Assembly: GCF_041435215.1 (NCBI RefSeq) | Contig: NZ_CP108394.1 | Span: 8,990,001 to 9,054,000 of the forward strand | DNA from: Streptomyces sp. NBC_01314 | GTDB taxonomy: Bacteria; Actinomycetota; Actinomycetes; Streptomycetales; Streptomycetaceae | Reading direction: 5' to 3' | DNA: 64,000 nt | Shown: positions 9,493 through 17,553 of the stretch, in pieces | Layout of the letters: each line of letters opens with the position of its first letter | How positions within the stretch are numbered: position 1 is the first letter of the stretch | Made by a program: the position numbers and the translations under genes | The notes under the pieces: generated by a model | Database searches by the model: none | The model's input: the letters and a program-made list of their open reading frames with translations, nothing else | Told to the model about the DNA's origin: nothing

Positions 9493-9495
9493 TGT
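9467..9495 (+). promoter_or_regulatory. Candidate promoter giving a near-leaderless pafA transcript
   Basis: GTTTCA (9467-9472), 17 bases, then TAATGT (9490-9495). The -10 box ends 6 bases before the pafA ATG, so a start at or next to the A of ATG is expected. No Shine-Dalgarno sequence is visible. Confidence 0.45.
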
Positions 9496-9501
9496 TCAGT
9501 C

Positions 9502-10863
9502 ATGGACCGCCGCATTTTCGGGCTGGAGAACGAGTACGGCGTCACGTGCACGTTCAGGGGACAGCGCCGTCTGTCTCCTGACGAGGTGGCGCGGTACCTC
9601 TTCCGCCGTGTCGTGTCATGGGGCCGCAGCAGCAATGTGTTTCTGCGGAACGGAGCCCGCCTCTATCTCGACGTGGGCTCACATCCGGAATACGCGACAC
9701 CCGAATGTGACAACGTGACCGAACTCGTCACTCACGACAAGGCCGGCGAGCGCATTCTCGAAGGACTGCTGGTCGACGCCGAACGCCGCCTGCACGAGGA
9801 AGGAATCGCGGGCGACGTCTACCTCTTCAAGAACAACACGGACTCGGCGGGCAACTCGTACGGTTGCCACGAGAACTATCTGGTGGCCCGGCACGGGGAG
9901 TTCTCCCGGCTCGCGGACATCCTGATTCCGTTCCTCGTCACCCGGCAGCTGCTGTGTGGCGCGGGCAAGGTGCTGCAGACACCGCGTGGTGCGGTGTACT
10001 GCGTGAGCCAGCGCGCGGAGCACATCTGGGAGGGCGTCAGCTCGGCGACCACCCGCTCCCGGCCGATCATCAACACCCGCGACGAGCCGCATGCGGACGC
10101 CGAGCGGTACCGCCGTCTCCACGTCATCGTGGGCGACTCGAACATGTCCGAGACGACCATGTTGCTGAAGGTCGGTGCGACCGACCTGGTGCTGCGCATG
10201 ATCGAGGCGGGCACGGTCATGCGTGACCTCACTCTGGAGAACCCGATCCGGGCGATCCGCGAGGTCAGTCATGACCTGACCGGCAGCCGCAAGGTGCGGC
10301 TGGCCAGCGGCCGTGAGGCCTCCGCGCTGGAGGTGCAGCGCGAGTACTACGAGAAGGCCGTGGACTTCGTCGAGCGCCGCGGCATCCGTACGGGCACCGT
10401 CGAGCAGGTCCTGGAGCTGTGGGGCCGCACGCTGGACGCGATCGAGGCCGAGGACCTCGACCGGATCGGCACCGAAATCGACTGGGTGATGAAGTACAAG
10501 CTCATCGAGCGGTACCGGGCGAAGCACAACATGACCATGTCGAATCCGCGGGTCGCGCAGATAGACCTCGCATATCACGACATCCACCGCCGCCGTGGCC
10601 TCTACTACCTGCTGGAGAGGAAAGGTCAAGCCACCCGTATCTGCAATGACTTGAAGATCTTCGAGGGCAAGTCGGTTCCGCCGCAGACCACTCGGGCGCG
10701 GCTGCGCGGGGACTTCATCCGGCGTGCCCAGGAACAGCGTCGTGATTTCACGGTCGACTGGGTGCATCTGAAGCTCAACGACCAGGCACAACGCACGGTG
10801 TTGTGCAAGGACCCGTTCCGTTCGGTGGACGACCGGGTGGAGAAGCTGATCGCCGGAATGTGA
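9502..10863 (+). CDS. pafA: Pup-protein ligase PafA
   Basis: PafA uses ATP to join the C-terminal Glu of Pup to a substrate lysine. The protein is 453 residues and shares its fold with Dop. Conserved blocks are [11 protein letters not shown] (with the metal-binding Glu near the N-terminus), [40 protein letters not shown] and [21 protein letters not shown]. The length and blocks are typical. A LacI/MFS pair separates it from prcA, but its product acts with Dop, Pup and ARC. A perfect 18-bp hairpin closes the transcription unit. Confidence 0.97.
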   Translation: MDRRIFGLENEYGVTCTFRGQRRLSPDEVARYLFRRVVSWGRSSNVFLRNGARLYLDVGSHPEYATPECDNVTELVTHDKAGERILEGLLVDAERRLHEEGIAGDVYLFKNNTDSAGNSYGCHENYLVARHGEFSRLADILIPFLVTRQLLCGAGKVLQTPRGAVYCVSQRAEHIWEGVSSATTRSRPIINTRDEPHADAERYRRLHVIVGDSNMSETTMLLKVGATDLVLRMIEAGTVMRDLTLENPIRAIREVSHDLTGSRKVRLASGREASALEVQREYYEKAVDFVERRGIRTGTVEQVLELWGRTLDAIEAEDLDRIGTEIDWVMKYKLIERYRAKHNMTMSNPRVAQIDLAYHDIHRRRGLYYLLERKGQATRICNDLKIFEGKSVPPQTTRARLRGDFIRRAQEQRRDFTVDWVHLKLNDQAQRTVLCKDPFRSVDDRVEKLIAGM

Positions 10864-10900
10864 GCTGACGCGGACCGGCCCGGCGTTGTCCGTGTGGGCC

Positions 10901-10938
10901 GCCCGGTGTCCGAGGTACTCGTACCTCGGACACCGGGC
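10901..10938 (+). terminator. Terminator after pafA
   Basis: A perfect inverted repeat of 18 bp per arm (10901-10918 with 10921-10938) is followed by GTTTCTGTGTCT. It starts 38 bases after the pafA stop. Confidence 0.85.
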
Positions 10939-10944
10939 GTTTCT

Positions 10945-11343
10945 GTGTCTGCGGTGAGAGAGATTTCGTTCGAGGTCGTCTATACGCCCGTCGTCATCCG
11001 GGTCGACAAGGTGCACAAGGGCGATCTGAAGAACGGCTCCGAGGTCGTGGTGCGGTCGATGGGCGGCAGCGCTGACGGCGTCCGGTACGAGATAGAGGAG
11101 GCGCCGGCCAAGGAGACCTTCAAGGAGGGTGCCTCGCTGGTCGTCTTCGGCAGCGAGTACGAGGCCGTCGACTCGGAGTCCGAGCCCGCCATGACGCCCA
11201 ACTTCCTCTACCGGGAGACCGGCGACACCGTGGTCGACGCCACGTACGCGGACGGCGCGCACGACGGCGGCCCCGCCGACCGGATGGACCGGACCGCGTT
11301 CCTCGGCAAGCTCCGCTCGCTGAAGGGCGAAACGGCTTCCTGA
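10945..11343 (+). CDS. Hypothetical protein, possibly N-terminally truncated
   Basis: The frame has Streptomyces-like codon bias and encodes about 132 residues from GTG 10945 (GTG 10954 is an alternative). It contains a beta-rich stretch (VIRVDKVHKGDLKNGSEVVV) and a Glu/Asp-rich C-terminal part. The open frame extends upstream through the pafA terminator, so a start there is implausible. It has no clear ribosome binding site or signal peptide. It may be the remnant of a longer exported protein whose N-terminus was lost. The function is not recognised. Confidence 0.5.
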   Translation: MSAVREISFEVVYTPVVIRVDKVHKGDLKNGSEVVVRSMGGSADGVRYEIEEAPAKETFKEGASLVVFGSEYEAVDSESEPAMTPNFLYRETGDTVVDATYADGAHDGGPADRMDRTAFLGKLRSLKGETAS

Positions 11344-11374
11344 CCCGCGGTCAGCGGGTCGCATACGCGGTGAA

Positions 11375-11407
11375 CGTCGCCCGGGCCGGATTCCGGCCCG
11401 GGCGACG
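11375..11407. terminator. Strong hairpin between the hypothetical gene and the FKBP lipoprotein
   Basis: Arms of 16 bp (11375-11390 with 11392-11407) are nearly contiguous, forming a GC-rich hairpin. It is followed by GCGTGTCTTG, a poor T-tract. Confidence 0.6.
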
Positions 11408-11491
11408 GCGTGTCTTGCGGCGATCCGTCCCGGGAGCACGTTCGTCGTAGAGTGGCGGCCACTGCCCCCACCTCCGAGCCCAGTTGGACTG

Positions 11492-12472
11492 ATGAACCAC
11501 AACACGAAACGACGCGTCGCCGCGCTGCTGGCCGTTCCCGCTCTGTTGTTCACCGCCGCGTGCGGATCGGACGACGGGAACGACGGTGATACGGCGGAAG
11601 GCATCGCCCAGGTCAAGGGGAAGGTCGGGGCGAAGCCCGAGATCTCCGTGCCCAAGGACGCCGAACCGTCCGAGAAGACCGTGACCAAGACGCTCTCGGA
11701 GGGCAGCGGAAGCGCGATCAAGGCCTCCGACTTCGTGCGGTTGGACTGGACCGTCGAGAAGTGGGGCGGCGACCAGGCGCTCAGCGGCACCTGGGCCGCC
11801 GCGACGGCCGGCGACAAGGCGCCTCGACGGCAGTCCGTCGAACAGATCGGCAAGCCCAGCCAGCAGCTGCCCGAAAAGGTTCTCGACGTGGTGAAGGGCA
11901 AGAAGCCGGGCAGCCGGATCCTTGTGCAGGGCACCGCGGGTGATCTGCTCGGCCAGAACCTGAACCCCGATGCCGGCATCGCCGCGAAGGACGTGCTGGT
12001 CTGGGTGATCGACCCGGTCGCCGCCGGCACCGTGGACGTCCAGGCCGAGGCCGAGGGTGAGCAGGCGGCCCTCGAGGCGGGCATGCCCGAGGTGAAGGCA
12101 CCGCCGAAGAAGGCGGCGACCATCACCATCCCCGAGGGCGCCAAGGCCCCGAAGGACCTCAAGGAGCAGGTGCTGATCAAAGGCAGTGGCGAGAAGGTCG
12201 AGGCCGGCCAGGGGCTCGTCGCCCAGTACACCGGGGTCAAGTGGGAGGACGGGAAGAAGTTCGACTCCTCCTGGGACCACGGTGGCGGCACCGCCTTCCA
12301 GATCGGCACCGGCTCGGTCGTGACAGGCTGGGACAAGGGCCTCGTCGGCAAGAACGTGGGCGACCGGGTGCTGCTGGTGATCCCGCCGTCCCTCGGCTAC
12401 GGCGCGAGCCCCGAGAGTGAGCTGGCCAAGAACACGCTGGTCTTCGTGGTGGACATCCTCGGCACCGTCTGA
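11492..12472 (+). CDS. FKBP-type peptidyl-prolyl isomerase, lipoprotein
   Basis: The 326-residue protein has a signal peptide with lipobox FTAAC (lipidated Cys24), so it is anchored outside the membrane. The C-terminal third (about 220-326) is a canonical FKBP domain: GQGLVAQYTGVKWEDGKKFDSS, VVTGWDKGLVGKNVGDRVL and the closing VFVVDILGTV. Residues about 60-180 look like a second, degenerate FKBP domain (DFVRLDWTVEKWGG, ending VLVWVIDPV). It likely helps fold exported proteins. A second, cytoplasmic FKBP gene follows 55 bases later. Confidence 0.93.
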   Translation: MNHNTKRRVAALLAVPALLFTAACGSDDGNDGDTAEGIAQVKGKVGAKPEISVPKDAEPSEKTVTKTLSEGSGSAIKASDFVRLDWTVEKWGGDQALSGTWAAATAGDKAPRRQSVEQIGKPSQQLPEKVLDVVKGKKPGSRILVQGTAGDLLGQNLNPDAGIAAKDVLVWVIDPVAAGTVDVQAEAEGEQAALEAGMPEVKAPPKKAATITIPEGAKAPKDLKEQVLIKGSGEKVEAGQGLVAQYTGVKWEDGKKFDSSWDHGGGTAFQIGTGSVVTGWDKGLVGKNVGDRVLLVIPPSLGYGASPESELAKNTLVFVVDILGTV

Positions 12473-12527
12473 CCCACCGGTCTGTGAGACTGTTCCCGAC
12501 GCAGGTCCCGCAACAAGGAGTGATGAA

Positions 12528-12899
12528 GTGAGCATCGAGAAGCCCGAGATCGACTTCCCCGAGGGTGAGCCGCCGGCGGAGCTGGCGATCAAGGACATCT
12601 GGGAGGGCGACGGCGAGGTGGCCCAGGCGGGTCGGACCGTCACCGTGCACTACGTGGGTGTGTCCTTCTCCACCGGTGAGGAGTTCGACGCCAGCTGGAA
12701 CCGTGGTGACCCGTTCCGTTTCCCGCTCGGTGGCGGTCGTGTCATCAAGGGCTGGGACCAGGGTGTGCAGGGGATGAAGGTCGGTGGCCGTCGCCAGCTG
12801 ACCATCCCGGCCCACCTCGCCTACGGCAACCAGAGCCCGACTCCGGCGATCAAGCCCGGTGAGACGCTGATCTTCGTGGTGGACCTGCTCGGGGTCTGA
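12528..12899 (+). CDS. FKBP-type peptidyl-prolyl isomerase, cytoplasmic
   Basis: This single-domain FKBP has 123 residues and no signal peptide. Motifs include VTVHYVGVSFSTGEEFDASW, VIKGWDQGVQGMKVGGRRQL and LIFVVDLLGV. It should catalyse cis-trans isomerisation of Xaa-Pro bonds. GTG 12528 has AAGGAG 8 bases upstream. It is close behind the lipoprotein FKBP and ends at a hairpin before pafB. Confidence 0.95.
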   Translation: MSIEKPEIDFPEGEPPAELAIKDIWEGDGEVAQAGRTVTVHYVGVSFSTGEEFDASWNRGDPFRFPLGGGRVIKGWDQGVQGMKVGGRRQLTIPAHLAYGNQSPTPAIKPGETLIFVVDLLGV

Positions 12900-12952
12900 T
12901 CTGTCGGAAACCGCGTCGGGGCCGATCGCGCCGCGACCGGTGTCGACTGTCT

Positions 12953-12982
12953 GGGGTCCATGCCTGTCCGGGCATGGGCCCT
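12953..12982 (+). terminator. Terminator after the FKBP gene
   Basis: A stem of about 12 bp (12953-12964 with 12971-12982, two G-T pairs) and a 6-base loop are followed by CGGCTTTTGCC. Confidence 0.7.
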
Positions 12983-13049
12983 CGGCTTTTGCCGCGACGC
13001 TTCGTAGCGGTACGGTCGTGCCGCAGAAGCACCCATAGGAAGGGCGTCG

Positions 13050-14003
13050 ATGGCCATTGCCAAGGCCGAGCGGTTGATGAACCTGGCGCTGTGTCTGCTG
13101 GGGACGCGCCGACCGCTCAGCAAGCGCGAGTTGCGGGAGTCCATCGAGGCCTATCTGGAAGCCGGCAGCGACGACTCCTTCAACCGCATGTTCGAGCGGG
13201 ACAAGGACGATCTGCGCGAACTCGGCCTGGTCATCGAGACGGTGGAGAACCTCGACGGCGAGGTCGGCTATCTGGCCCGCCGCGACAGCAACAGCCTCCC
13301 GCCCATCACCCTCGACGCGGAGGAGGCCGCGGCCCTCGGACTCGCCGCGAAGGTCTGGCAGCAGGCCCGCCTCGCCGGAGCCGCGAGCGGCGCCCTGCAG
13401 AAGCTGCGCGCGGCCGGGCTGCCCGAGGACGTTGACCCGTACGAGGCCCATGGCGCCCTGGAGCCGCGCATCCCGGTGCACGAGGCCGCGTTCGAACCGC
13501 TGATGCTGGCCTGCCGGGACCGCCGTCCGGTCCTGTTCGAGTACCGCAAGGCCACCGCCGTCCGCCCCGAGCCCCGCCAGGTCGAGCCGTGGGCGCTGGA
13601 GTGCTGGCGCGGTCACTGGTATCTCGCCGGCTTCGACCGCGACCGGGGTGCCGAGCGGGTCTTCCGGCTCTCCCGGATCACCGGCAAGGTCCGCAGCCGG
13701 GGCAGTGCCTTCACCGCGGAGGTGCCGGACGTGGTCACCGTGCGGGAGACGGTCGCGAGCTGGGCGGGGGAGACCGCCGACCGTTCCGCGCTGATCCGGC
13801 TGCGTTCCGGCGCAGGCTACCCGCTGCGGGCGAAGGCCTCCGCCGTACGGGAACTCGGGGACGGCTGGGACGAGTTGGAGATTCCGTACGGGCACGGGCT
13901 GGATGCCTGGCTGGTGGAGTTCGGGCCCGACGTGGTGGTCCTGGAGCCCGCCGAGTTGCGGGCCGACGTGGTGGACCGGCTGCGTGCCGTGGCCAAGGGC
14001 TGA
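13050..14003 (+). CDS. pafB: WYL-domain transcriptional regulator PafB
   Basis: With PafC, PafB forms the activator of the LexA-independent DNA-damage response in mycobacteria, where the complex binds single-stranded DNA through WYL domains. This 317-residue protein has an N-terminal winged helix (LSKRELRESIEAY), the family's FNRMFERDKDDLRELG block and a WYL core near 155-215 (GHWYLAGFDRDRG). AGGAAGGGCG precedes the ATG. pafC starts 15 bases after its stop, so they form an operon. Despite the name, they need not act directly on the proteasome. Confidence 0.95.
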   Translation: MAIAKAERLMNLALCLLGTRRPLSKRELRESIEAYLEAGSDDSFNRMFERDKDDLRELGLVIETVENLDGEVGYLARRDSNSLPPITLDAEEAAALGLAAKVWQQARLAGAASGALQKLRAAGLPEDVDPYEAHGALEPRIPVHEAAFEPLMLACRDRRPVLFEYRKATAVRPEPRQVEPWALECWRGHWYLAGFDRDRGAERVFRLSRITGKVRSRGSAFTAEVPDVVTVRETVASWAGETADRSALIRLRSGAGYPLRAKASAVRELGDGWDELEIPYGHGLDAWLVEFGPDVVVLEPAELRADVVDRLRAVAKG

Positions 14004-14018
14004 GGGGGACGTAAGAAC

Positions 14019-15017
14019 GTGGTGGGAAAACCGGCGCGGCCGGGGAACGCCATCGACCAGACCCGGCGGATGCTCTCCCTGGTGACATATCTGCGGGAGC
14101 GGCCCGGGGCCCGGATCGAGGACGTCGCCCGTGCCTTCGGGATCACCGAGGACGAGCTGGTCTCGGACCTCGATGTGCTGCCCATGTGCGGGACCAGCTT
14201 CCGCGGCGGTGATCTGCTCGACATCGACACCGACGGCGAGCGCATCTGGTGGCACAATCCGGCCGCCCTCGGCGCGGAGGCGGCCGAGCCGCTCAAACTC
14301 GCCGCCGACGAGGCCACCGCCCTGCTGGTGGCCGCCCGCGCGGTGGCCACGCTGCCCGGACTGCGCGAGAGCGACCGGCAGGCCCTGCTGCGGGCCACCG
14401 CCAAGGTCGAGACGGCGGCCGGGGAGGCGGCCGGTGCCAGTTCGCGTCTGTCGGTCACCTTCGAGGCCGAGGGCGGGGTCTTCGCGGACGTCGACCGGGC
14501 CATCTCGGAGCGCCGACGGCTGTGGATCCGCTACTACTCGCCCGCCCGTGACGAGGTCACCGAACGCGAGATCGACCCGATCCGCCTGGTCAGCGTCGGG
14601 CACACCTATGTCGAGGCCTGGTGCCGCCGCTCCGAGGCCCGCCGTACCTTCCGGCTGGACCGGGTCGCCGAGATCAAGATCCTCGACGAGCCGTCCGCGC
14701 CGCCCGAGATCGAGCTGCGGGACCTGTCGGAGGCGCTGGTGCAGCCCGCCGCCGAGGACCCCGAGGTCGTCGTCGAGGTCGGGCCCGGCGGGCGCTGGGT
14801 CGCCGAGTACTACCCGCACGACAGCGCCGAGGAGCTGCCCGACGGCGGGCTGCGCATCAGCCTGCGCACCCCCGACCCCACCTCGTTGCGGCGCCTCGCG
14901 CTGCGGCTCGGGCGCGACGGCCGGATCGTCTCCCCGCAGGACCTCGCCGACAGCGCCCGCCGGGCGGCCCGCGAGGCGCTGACAGCCTACGACGCGACCG
15001 TGACCACGAGACCGTGA
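14019..15017 (+). CDS. pafC: WYL-domain transcriptional regulator PafC
   Basis: This is the partner of PafB, 332 residues. It has an N-terminal helix-turn-helix (RIEDVARAFGITEDELVSDL), a WYL-type core near 165-215 (RRLWIRYYSPARDEVTERE then VEAWCRRSEARRTFRLDR) and a C-terminal extension. The GTG start follows GAGGGGG; the next codon is also GTG. The stop is followed by short direct repeats of a GACCGTGAC unit before the next gene. Confidence 0.94.
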   Translation: MVGKPARPGNAIDQTRRMLSLVTYLRERPGARIEDVARAFGITEDELVSDLDVLPMCGTSFRGGDLLDIDTDGERIWWHNPAALGAEAAEPLKLAADEATALLVAARAVATLPGLRESDRQALLRATAKVETAAGEAAGASSRLSVTFEAEGGVFADVDRAISERRRLWIRYYSPARDEVTEREIDPIRLVSVGHTYVEAWCRRSEARRTFRLDRVAEIKILDEPSAPPEIELRDLSEALVQPAAEDPEVVVEVGPGGRWVAEYYPHDSAEELPDGGLRISLRTPDPTSLRRLALRLGRDGRIVSPQDLADSARRAAREALTAYDATVTTRP

Positions 15018-15082
15018 CCGCGAGACCGTGACGACGCGACCGTGACCACGGCGTAGGACCGGAACAGAGAGATGCGAGGGCT

Positions 15083-15421
15083 GTGAGCGGCGGGTCGATT
15101 GTGTCGGGTGTGAAGGCCGGCGTGAAGTCCGGCGTGCAGGAGATCCAGGAGATCCGGGAGATGACCGTGTCGGTCGCCTTCGCGGGTATGAAGAAGGCGG
15201 TCGACGTGGTGTTCCGAGCCGGCTGCCCCGACTGCCGGGCCAACTTCGAGCTGGGCGCGAGCGCGCTGCGTCTGGCCATCGGCGCCACCAGCAAGACCAC
15301 CTTCTACTCCTTCACCTGCCCCGAGTGCGGCACCGCCGTCCGCAAGCCGGCCGGCGAGCGGATCGTCGAGCTGCTGACCGGGGGCGGGGTACGGACCCTG
15401 CGGCTGCACTCGGCGGGCTAG
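15083..15421 (+). CDS. Conserved hypothetical zinc-ribbon-like protein
   Basis: The 112-residue protein begins with a glycine/valine helix that repeats (SGVKAGVKSGVQEIQEIRE). It has two Cys pairs, CPDC near 49-52 and CPEC near 79-82, that could bind one zinc. It lies between pafC and tatA. The function is not recognised. The GTG start follows GAGGGCT. A run of GGGCT repeats follows the stop. Confidence 0.7.
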   Translation: MSGGSIVSGVKAGVKSGVQEIQEIREMTVSVAFAGMKKAVDVVFRAGCPDCRANFELGASALRLAIGATSKTTFYSFTCPECGTAVRKPAGERIVELLTGGGVRTLRLHSAG

Positions 15422-15596
15422 GGCTGGGGCTGGGGCTGGGCAAGGGTGGGGTCAGCTTCTGCCTGCCGCCCGGCCAGGGCGGCTCGCTCCTGCGGGTGAG
15501 CGCGGGTGAGCGGGGGTGCCTGGCGTCGGCGGTCGTTCGCGGGTGGGGGAGTGCGTGCCGGCCCGGCCCCGCTGGCCTGAGGTGCCGAGCAGGCTC

Positions 15597-15602
15597 TAGG
15601 GT
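15597..15602 (+). promoter_or_regulatory. TAGGGT -10 box for a likely leaderless transcript
   Basis: TAGGGT ends 7 bases before the ATG of the next small gene, so transcription should begin at or near the start codon. No ribosome binding site is present. Confidence 0.45.
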
Positions 15603-15609
15603 CGTCGGC

Positions 15610-15804
15610 ATGTTCTGGGCGATGTTCGCGGTGGCTGTGGGGTTCATGGGGCTCGTCGTGCTCGGGGTGCTCGCCGTGCGGGTCTTTCTGGAGGCCCAGC
15701 GGCTGGGCGCGCAGGTCACGGAGTCGGCGCGAAAAATCAATCGGGCGGCGGAGGACCTGGAGCGGGCGACGGCGAGTGCGGCCCGCTCTGTGGACGCTCT
15801 GTGA
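15610..15804 (+). CDS. Small single-pass membrane protein
   Basis: The 64-residue protein has one N-terminal membrane helix (about residues 2-27: FWAMFAVAVGFMGLVVLGVL). A cytoplasmic amphipathic segment follows, with heptad-like Ala/Leu spacing (QVTESARKINRAAEDLERAT), likely a short coiled coil. It sits just ahead of tatA. The function is unknown; the topology resembles that of TatA but the sequence does not. Confidence 0.65.
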   Translation: MFWAMFAVAVGFMGLVVLGVLAVRVFLEAQRLGAQVTESARKINRAAEDLERATASAARSVDAL

Positions 15805-16062
15805 GTTCCGGTCGAGGCCCCTGTGACTTGGGCGGCGAGTGCGTTTTGCGCCACTTCGCCCTGTCACCTTCTCACCTTTGCCAGGTACGCTGCCTGTCGC
15901 GGCGCGGAGAACGAGGCCCGGGTCGCGAATCGGGAGTACGCACAGGGATTGCCTGACGTTTACCCCTGAGCGTTACGATCGCTGCCAGCACGATCGTTCG
16001 GACACCTGTCCGACCGGTCGGACAGCCCCCACCCGCCGCCTCGGTGAAGAAGGTAGACAGCT

Positions 16063-16350
16063 ATGGGTAGGCTCGGCCCCACCGAGATCATTCTGATCCT
16101 CGTCGTCATCATCCTGCTGTTCGGTGCGAAGAAGCTTCCGGACATGGCGCGCTCTCTGGGCAAGTCCGCCCGCATCCTCAAGAGCGAGGCCAAGGCCATG
16201 AAGTCCGACGGCCAGGACGACACCACCGCGGCGGCTGCGCCTCCGCACCCCGGCGGCGAGGCCCCGGCGCAGCGCACCATCCAGGCCGCCCCCGGCGATG
16301 TGACCAGCTCCCGCCCGGTCACCGAGCCGACGGACACGACCAAGCGCTGA
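16063..16350 (+). CDS. tatA: Sec-independent translocase subunit TatA
   Basis: TatA subunits assemble the pore of the twin-arginine pathway for folded proteins. The 95-residue protein has the short membrane helix (IILILVVIILLFGAKKLP), the FGAKKLP hinge, and an amphipathic helix (DMARSLGKSARILKSEAKAM). A Pro/Thr-rich tail follows. It is 50 bases from tatC. A 258-base space upstream probably holds its promoter. Confidence 0.95.
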   Translation: MGRLGPTEIILILVVIILLFGAKKLPDMARSLGKSARILKSEAKAMKSDGQDDTTAAAAPPHPGGEAPAQRTIQAAPGDVTSSRPVTEPTDTTKR

Positions 16351-16400
16351 CGCAAGGCCGGACAAGACTTCCGGCCTGCCGCACGAGATGAGGACGTGGG

Positions 16401-17372
16401 TTGCTCAAGTCTGCCCGCAAAACGGAGAAGGACAAGGATCCCGAGGGGCGGATGCCCCTCGCGGAGCACCTGCGCGAGCTGCGAAACCGCCTTGTCAGGA
16501 GCCTGCTGGCGATCGTCGTCACGACGGTCATCGCGGCCATGTTCTACAAGGACATCATCCAGTTCTTCACGGATCCCATTCTCCAAGCGGTGGGATGCGA
16601 ATACAGCTTCGCCGAACTGGCGGACGAAGTGGTGAAGGACACCAGCCAGACCAGTTGCGCGCGCATCGTGCAGAACGGTCTGTTGAGTCCGTTCACACTC
16701 GCCCTCACGGTCTCGCTGTCGTCGGGCGTGGTGCTCGCCGCCCCGGTCTGGCTCTACCAGCTCTGGGCGTTCATCGCGCCGGGCCTGCACCGGAGCGAGA
16801 AGAAGTACGGCCTCGGCTTCGTGGCGGCGGGCTTCCCGCTGTTCCTCGCCGGCTCGTACTTCGCCTACTGGTCATTGCCCAAGATGGCGTCCGTCATGCT
16901 GGAGTTCTCGATCATCGGAAGCGACAACCAGCTTCCCCTCGATGATCTGCTGAACCTGATCATGCGAATGATCGTCGTCTTCGGCCTCTCCTTCGAGTTG
17001 CCACTACTGCTCGTGATGCTGAACTTCGGCGGGGTTCTCTCCGGCAAGAAGATGGCCGGCTGGTGGCGGGGCATGATCCTGGGCATCACGCTCTTCGCGG
17101 CGATCGCCACCCCCAGCACCGACCCCATCTCCATGTTGGCGCTGGCGGGTCCCATCTGGGTCCTGTACTTCTGCGCGTGTGGCATCGCGCTGACCAACGA
17201 CAAGCGCCGGGCCCGTGTCGAGGCCCTGAAGCCGGACGACGACGAGGCCTCCGAGCTGGACCTCACCCCCGAGGACGTCGGCGAGATCGAGACCGTCTCG
17301 GCGAGCAGGGCGCTCCCCGCGCAGGCGGAGCCCGAGCGGGAACGGATCAACGGATACGACGACGCCACCTGA
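16401..17372 (+). CDS. tatC: Sec-independent translocase subunit TatC
   Basis: TatC is the receptor for twin-arginine signal peptides. This 323-residue protein opens with the conserved MPLAEHLRELRNRLVRSL block and has six predicted membrane helices. The fourth and later segments contain GLSFELPLLLVMLNF. The C-terminal tail of about 60 residues is acidic (DDDEASELDLTPEDVGEIE) and longer than in enterobacteria. The start is TTG 16401 after GATGAGG. No tatB is nearby. Confidence 0.95.
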   Translation: MLKSARKTEKDKDPEGRMPLAEHLRELRNRLVRSLLAIVVTTVIAAMFYKDIIQFFTDPILQAVGCEYSFAELADEVVKDTSQTSCARIVQNGLLSPFTLALTVSLSSGVVLAAPVWLYQLWAFIAPGLHRSEKKYGLGFVAAGFPLFLAGSYFAYWSLPKMASVMLEFSIIGSDNQLPLDDLLNLIMRMIVVFGLSFELPLLLVMLNFGGVLSGKKMAGWWRGMILGITLFAAIATPSTDPISMLALAGPIWVLYFCACGIALTNDKRRARVEALKPDDDEASELDLTPEDVGEIETVSASRALPAQAEPERERINGYDDAT

Positions 17373-17396
17373 GCACCGGCCACCGCGCTGTGTGCG

Positions 17397-17454
17397 GCGA
17401 CAACGGCAGTGGGCCCCACCGATGGTCTTCGGTGGGGCCCACTGCCGTTGTCGC
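17397..17454 (+). terminator. Very long perfect terminator after tatC
   Basis: A 26-bp perfect stem (17397-17422 with 17429-17454) has a 6-base loop and is followed by ATTCCTTTTC. It begins 25 bases after the tatC stop and isolates tatAC from the helicase gene. Confidence 0.85.
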
Positions 17455-17553
17455 ATTCCTTTTCGGACGGAAGGCGGTCCGGATCTCGACGGTGGCACGA
17501 TCCGGATAATGATCGTCCTGTTGTCAGTGGAGCCCGGTACGCTCGAAAGCACG

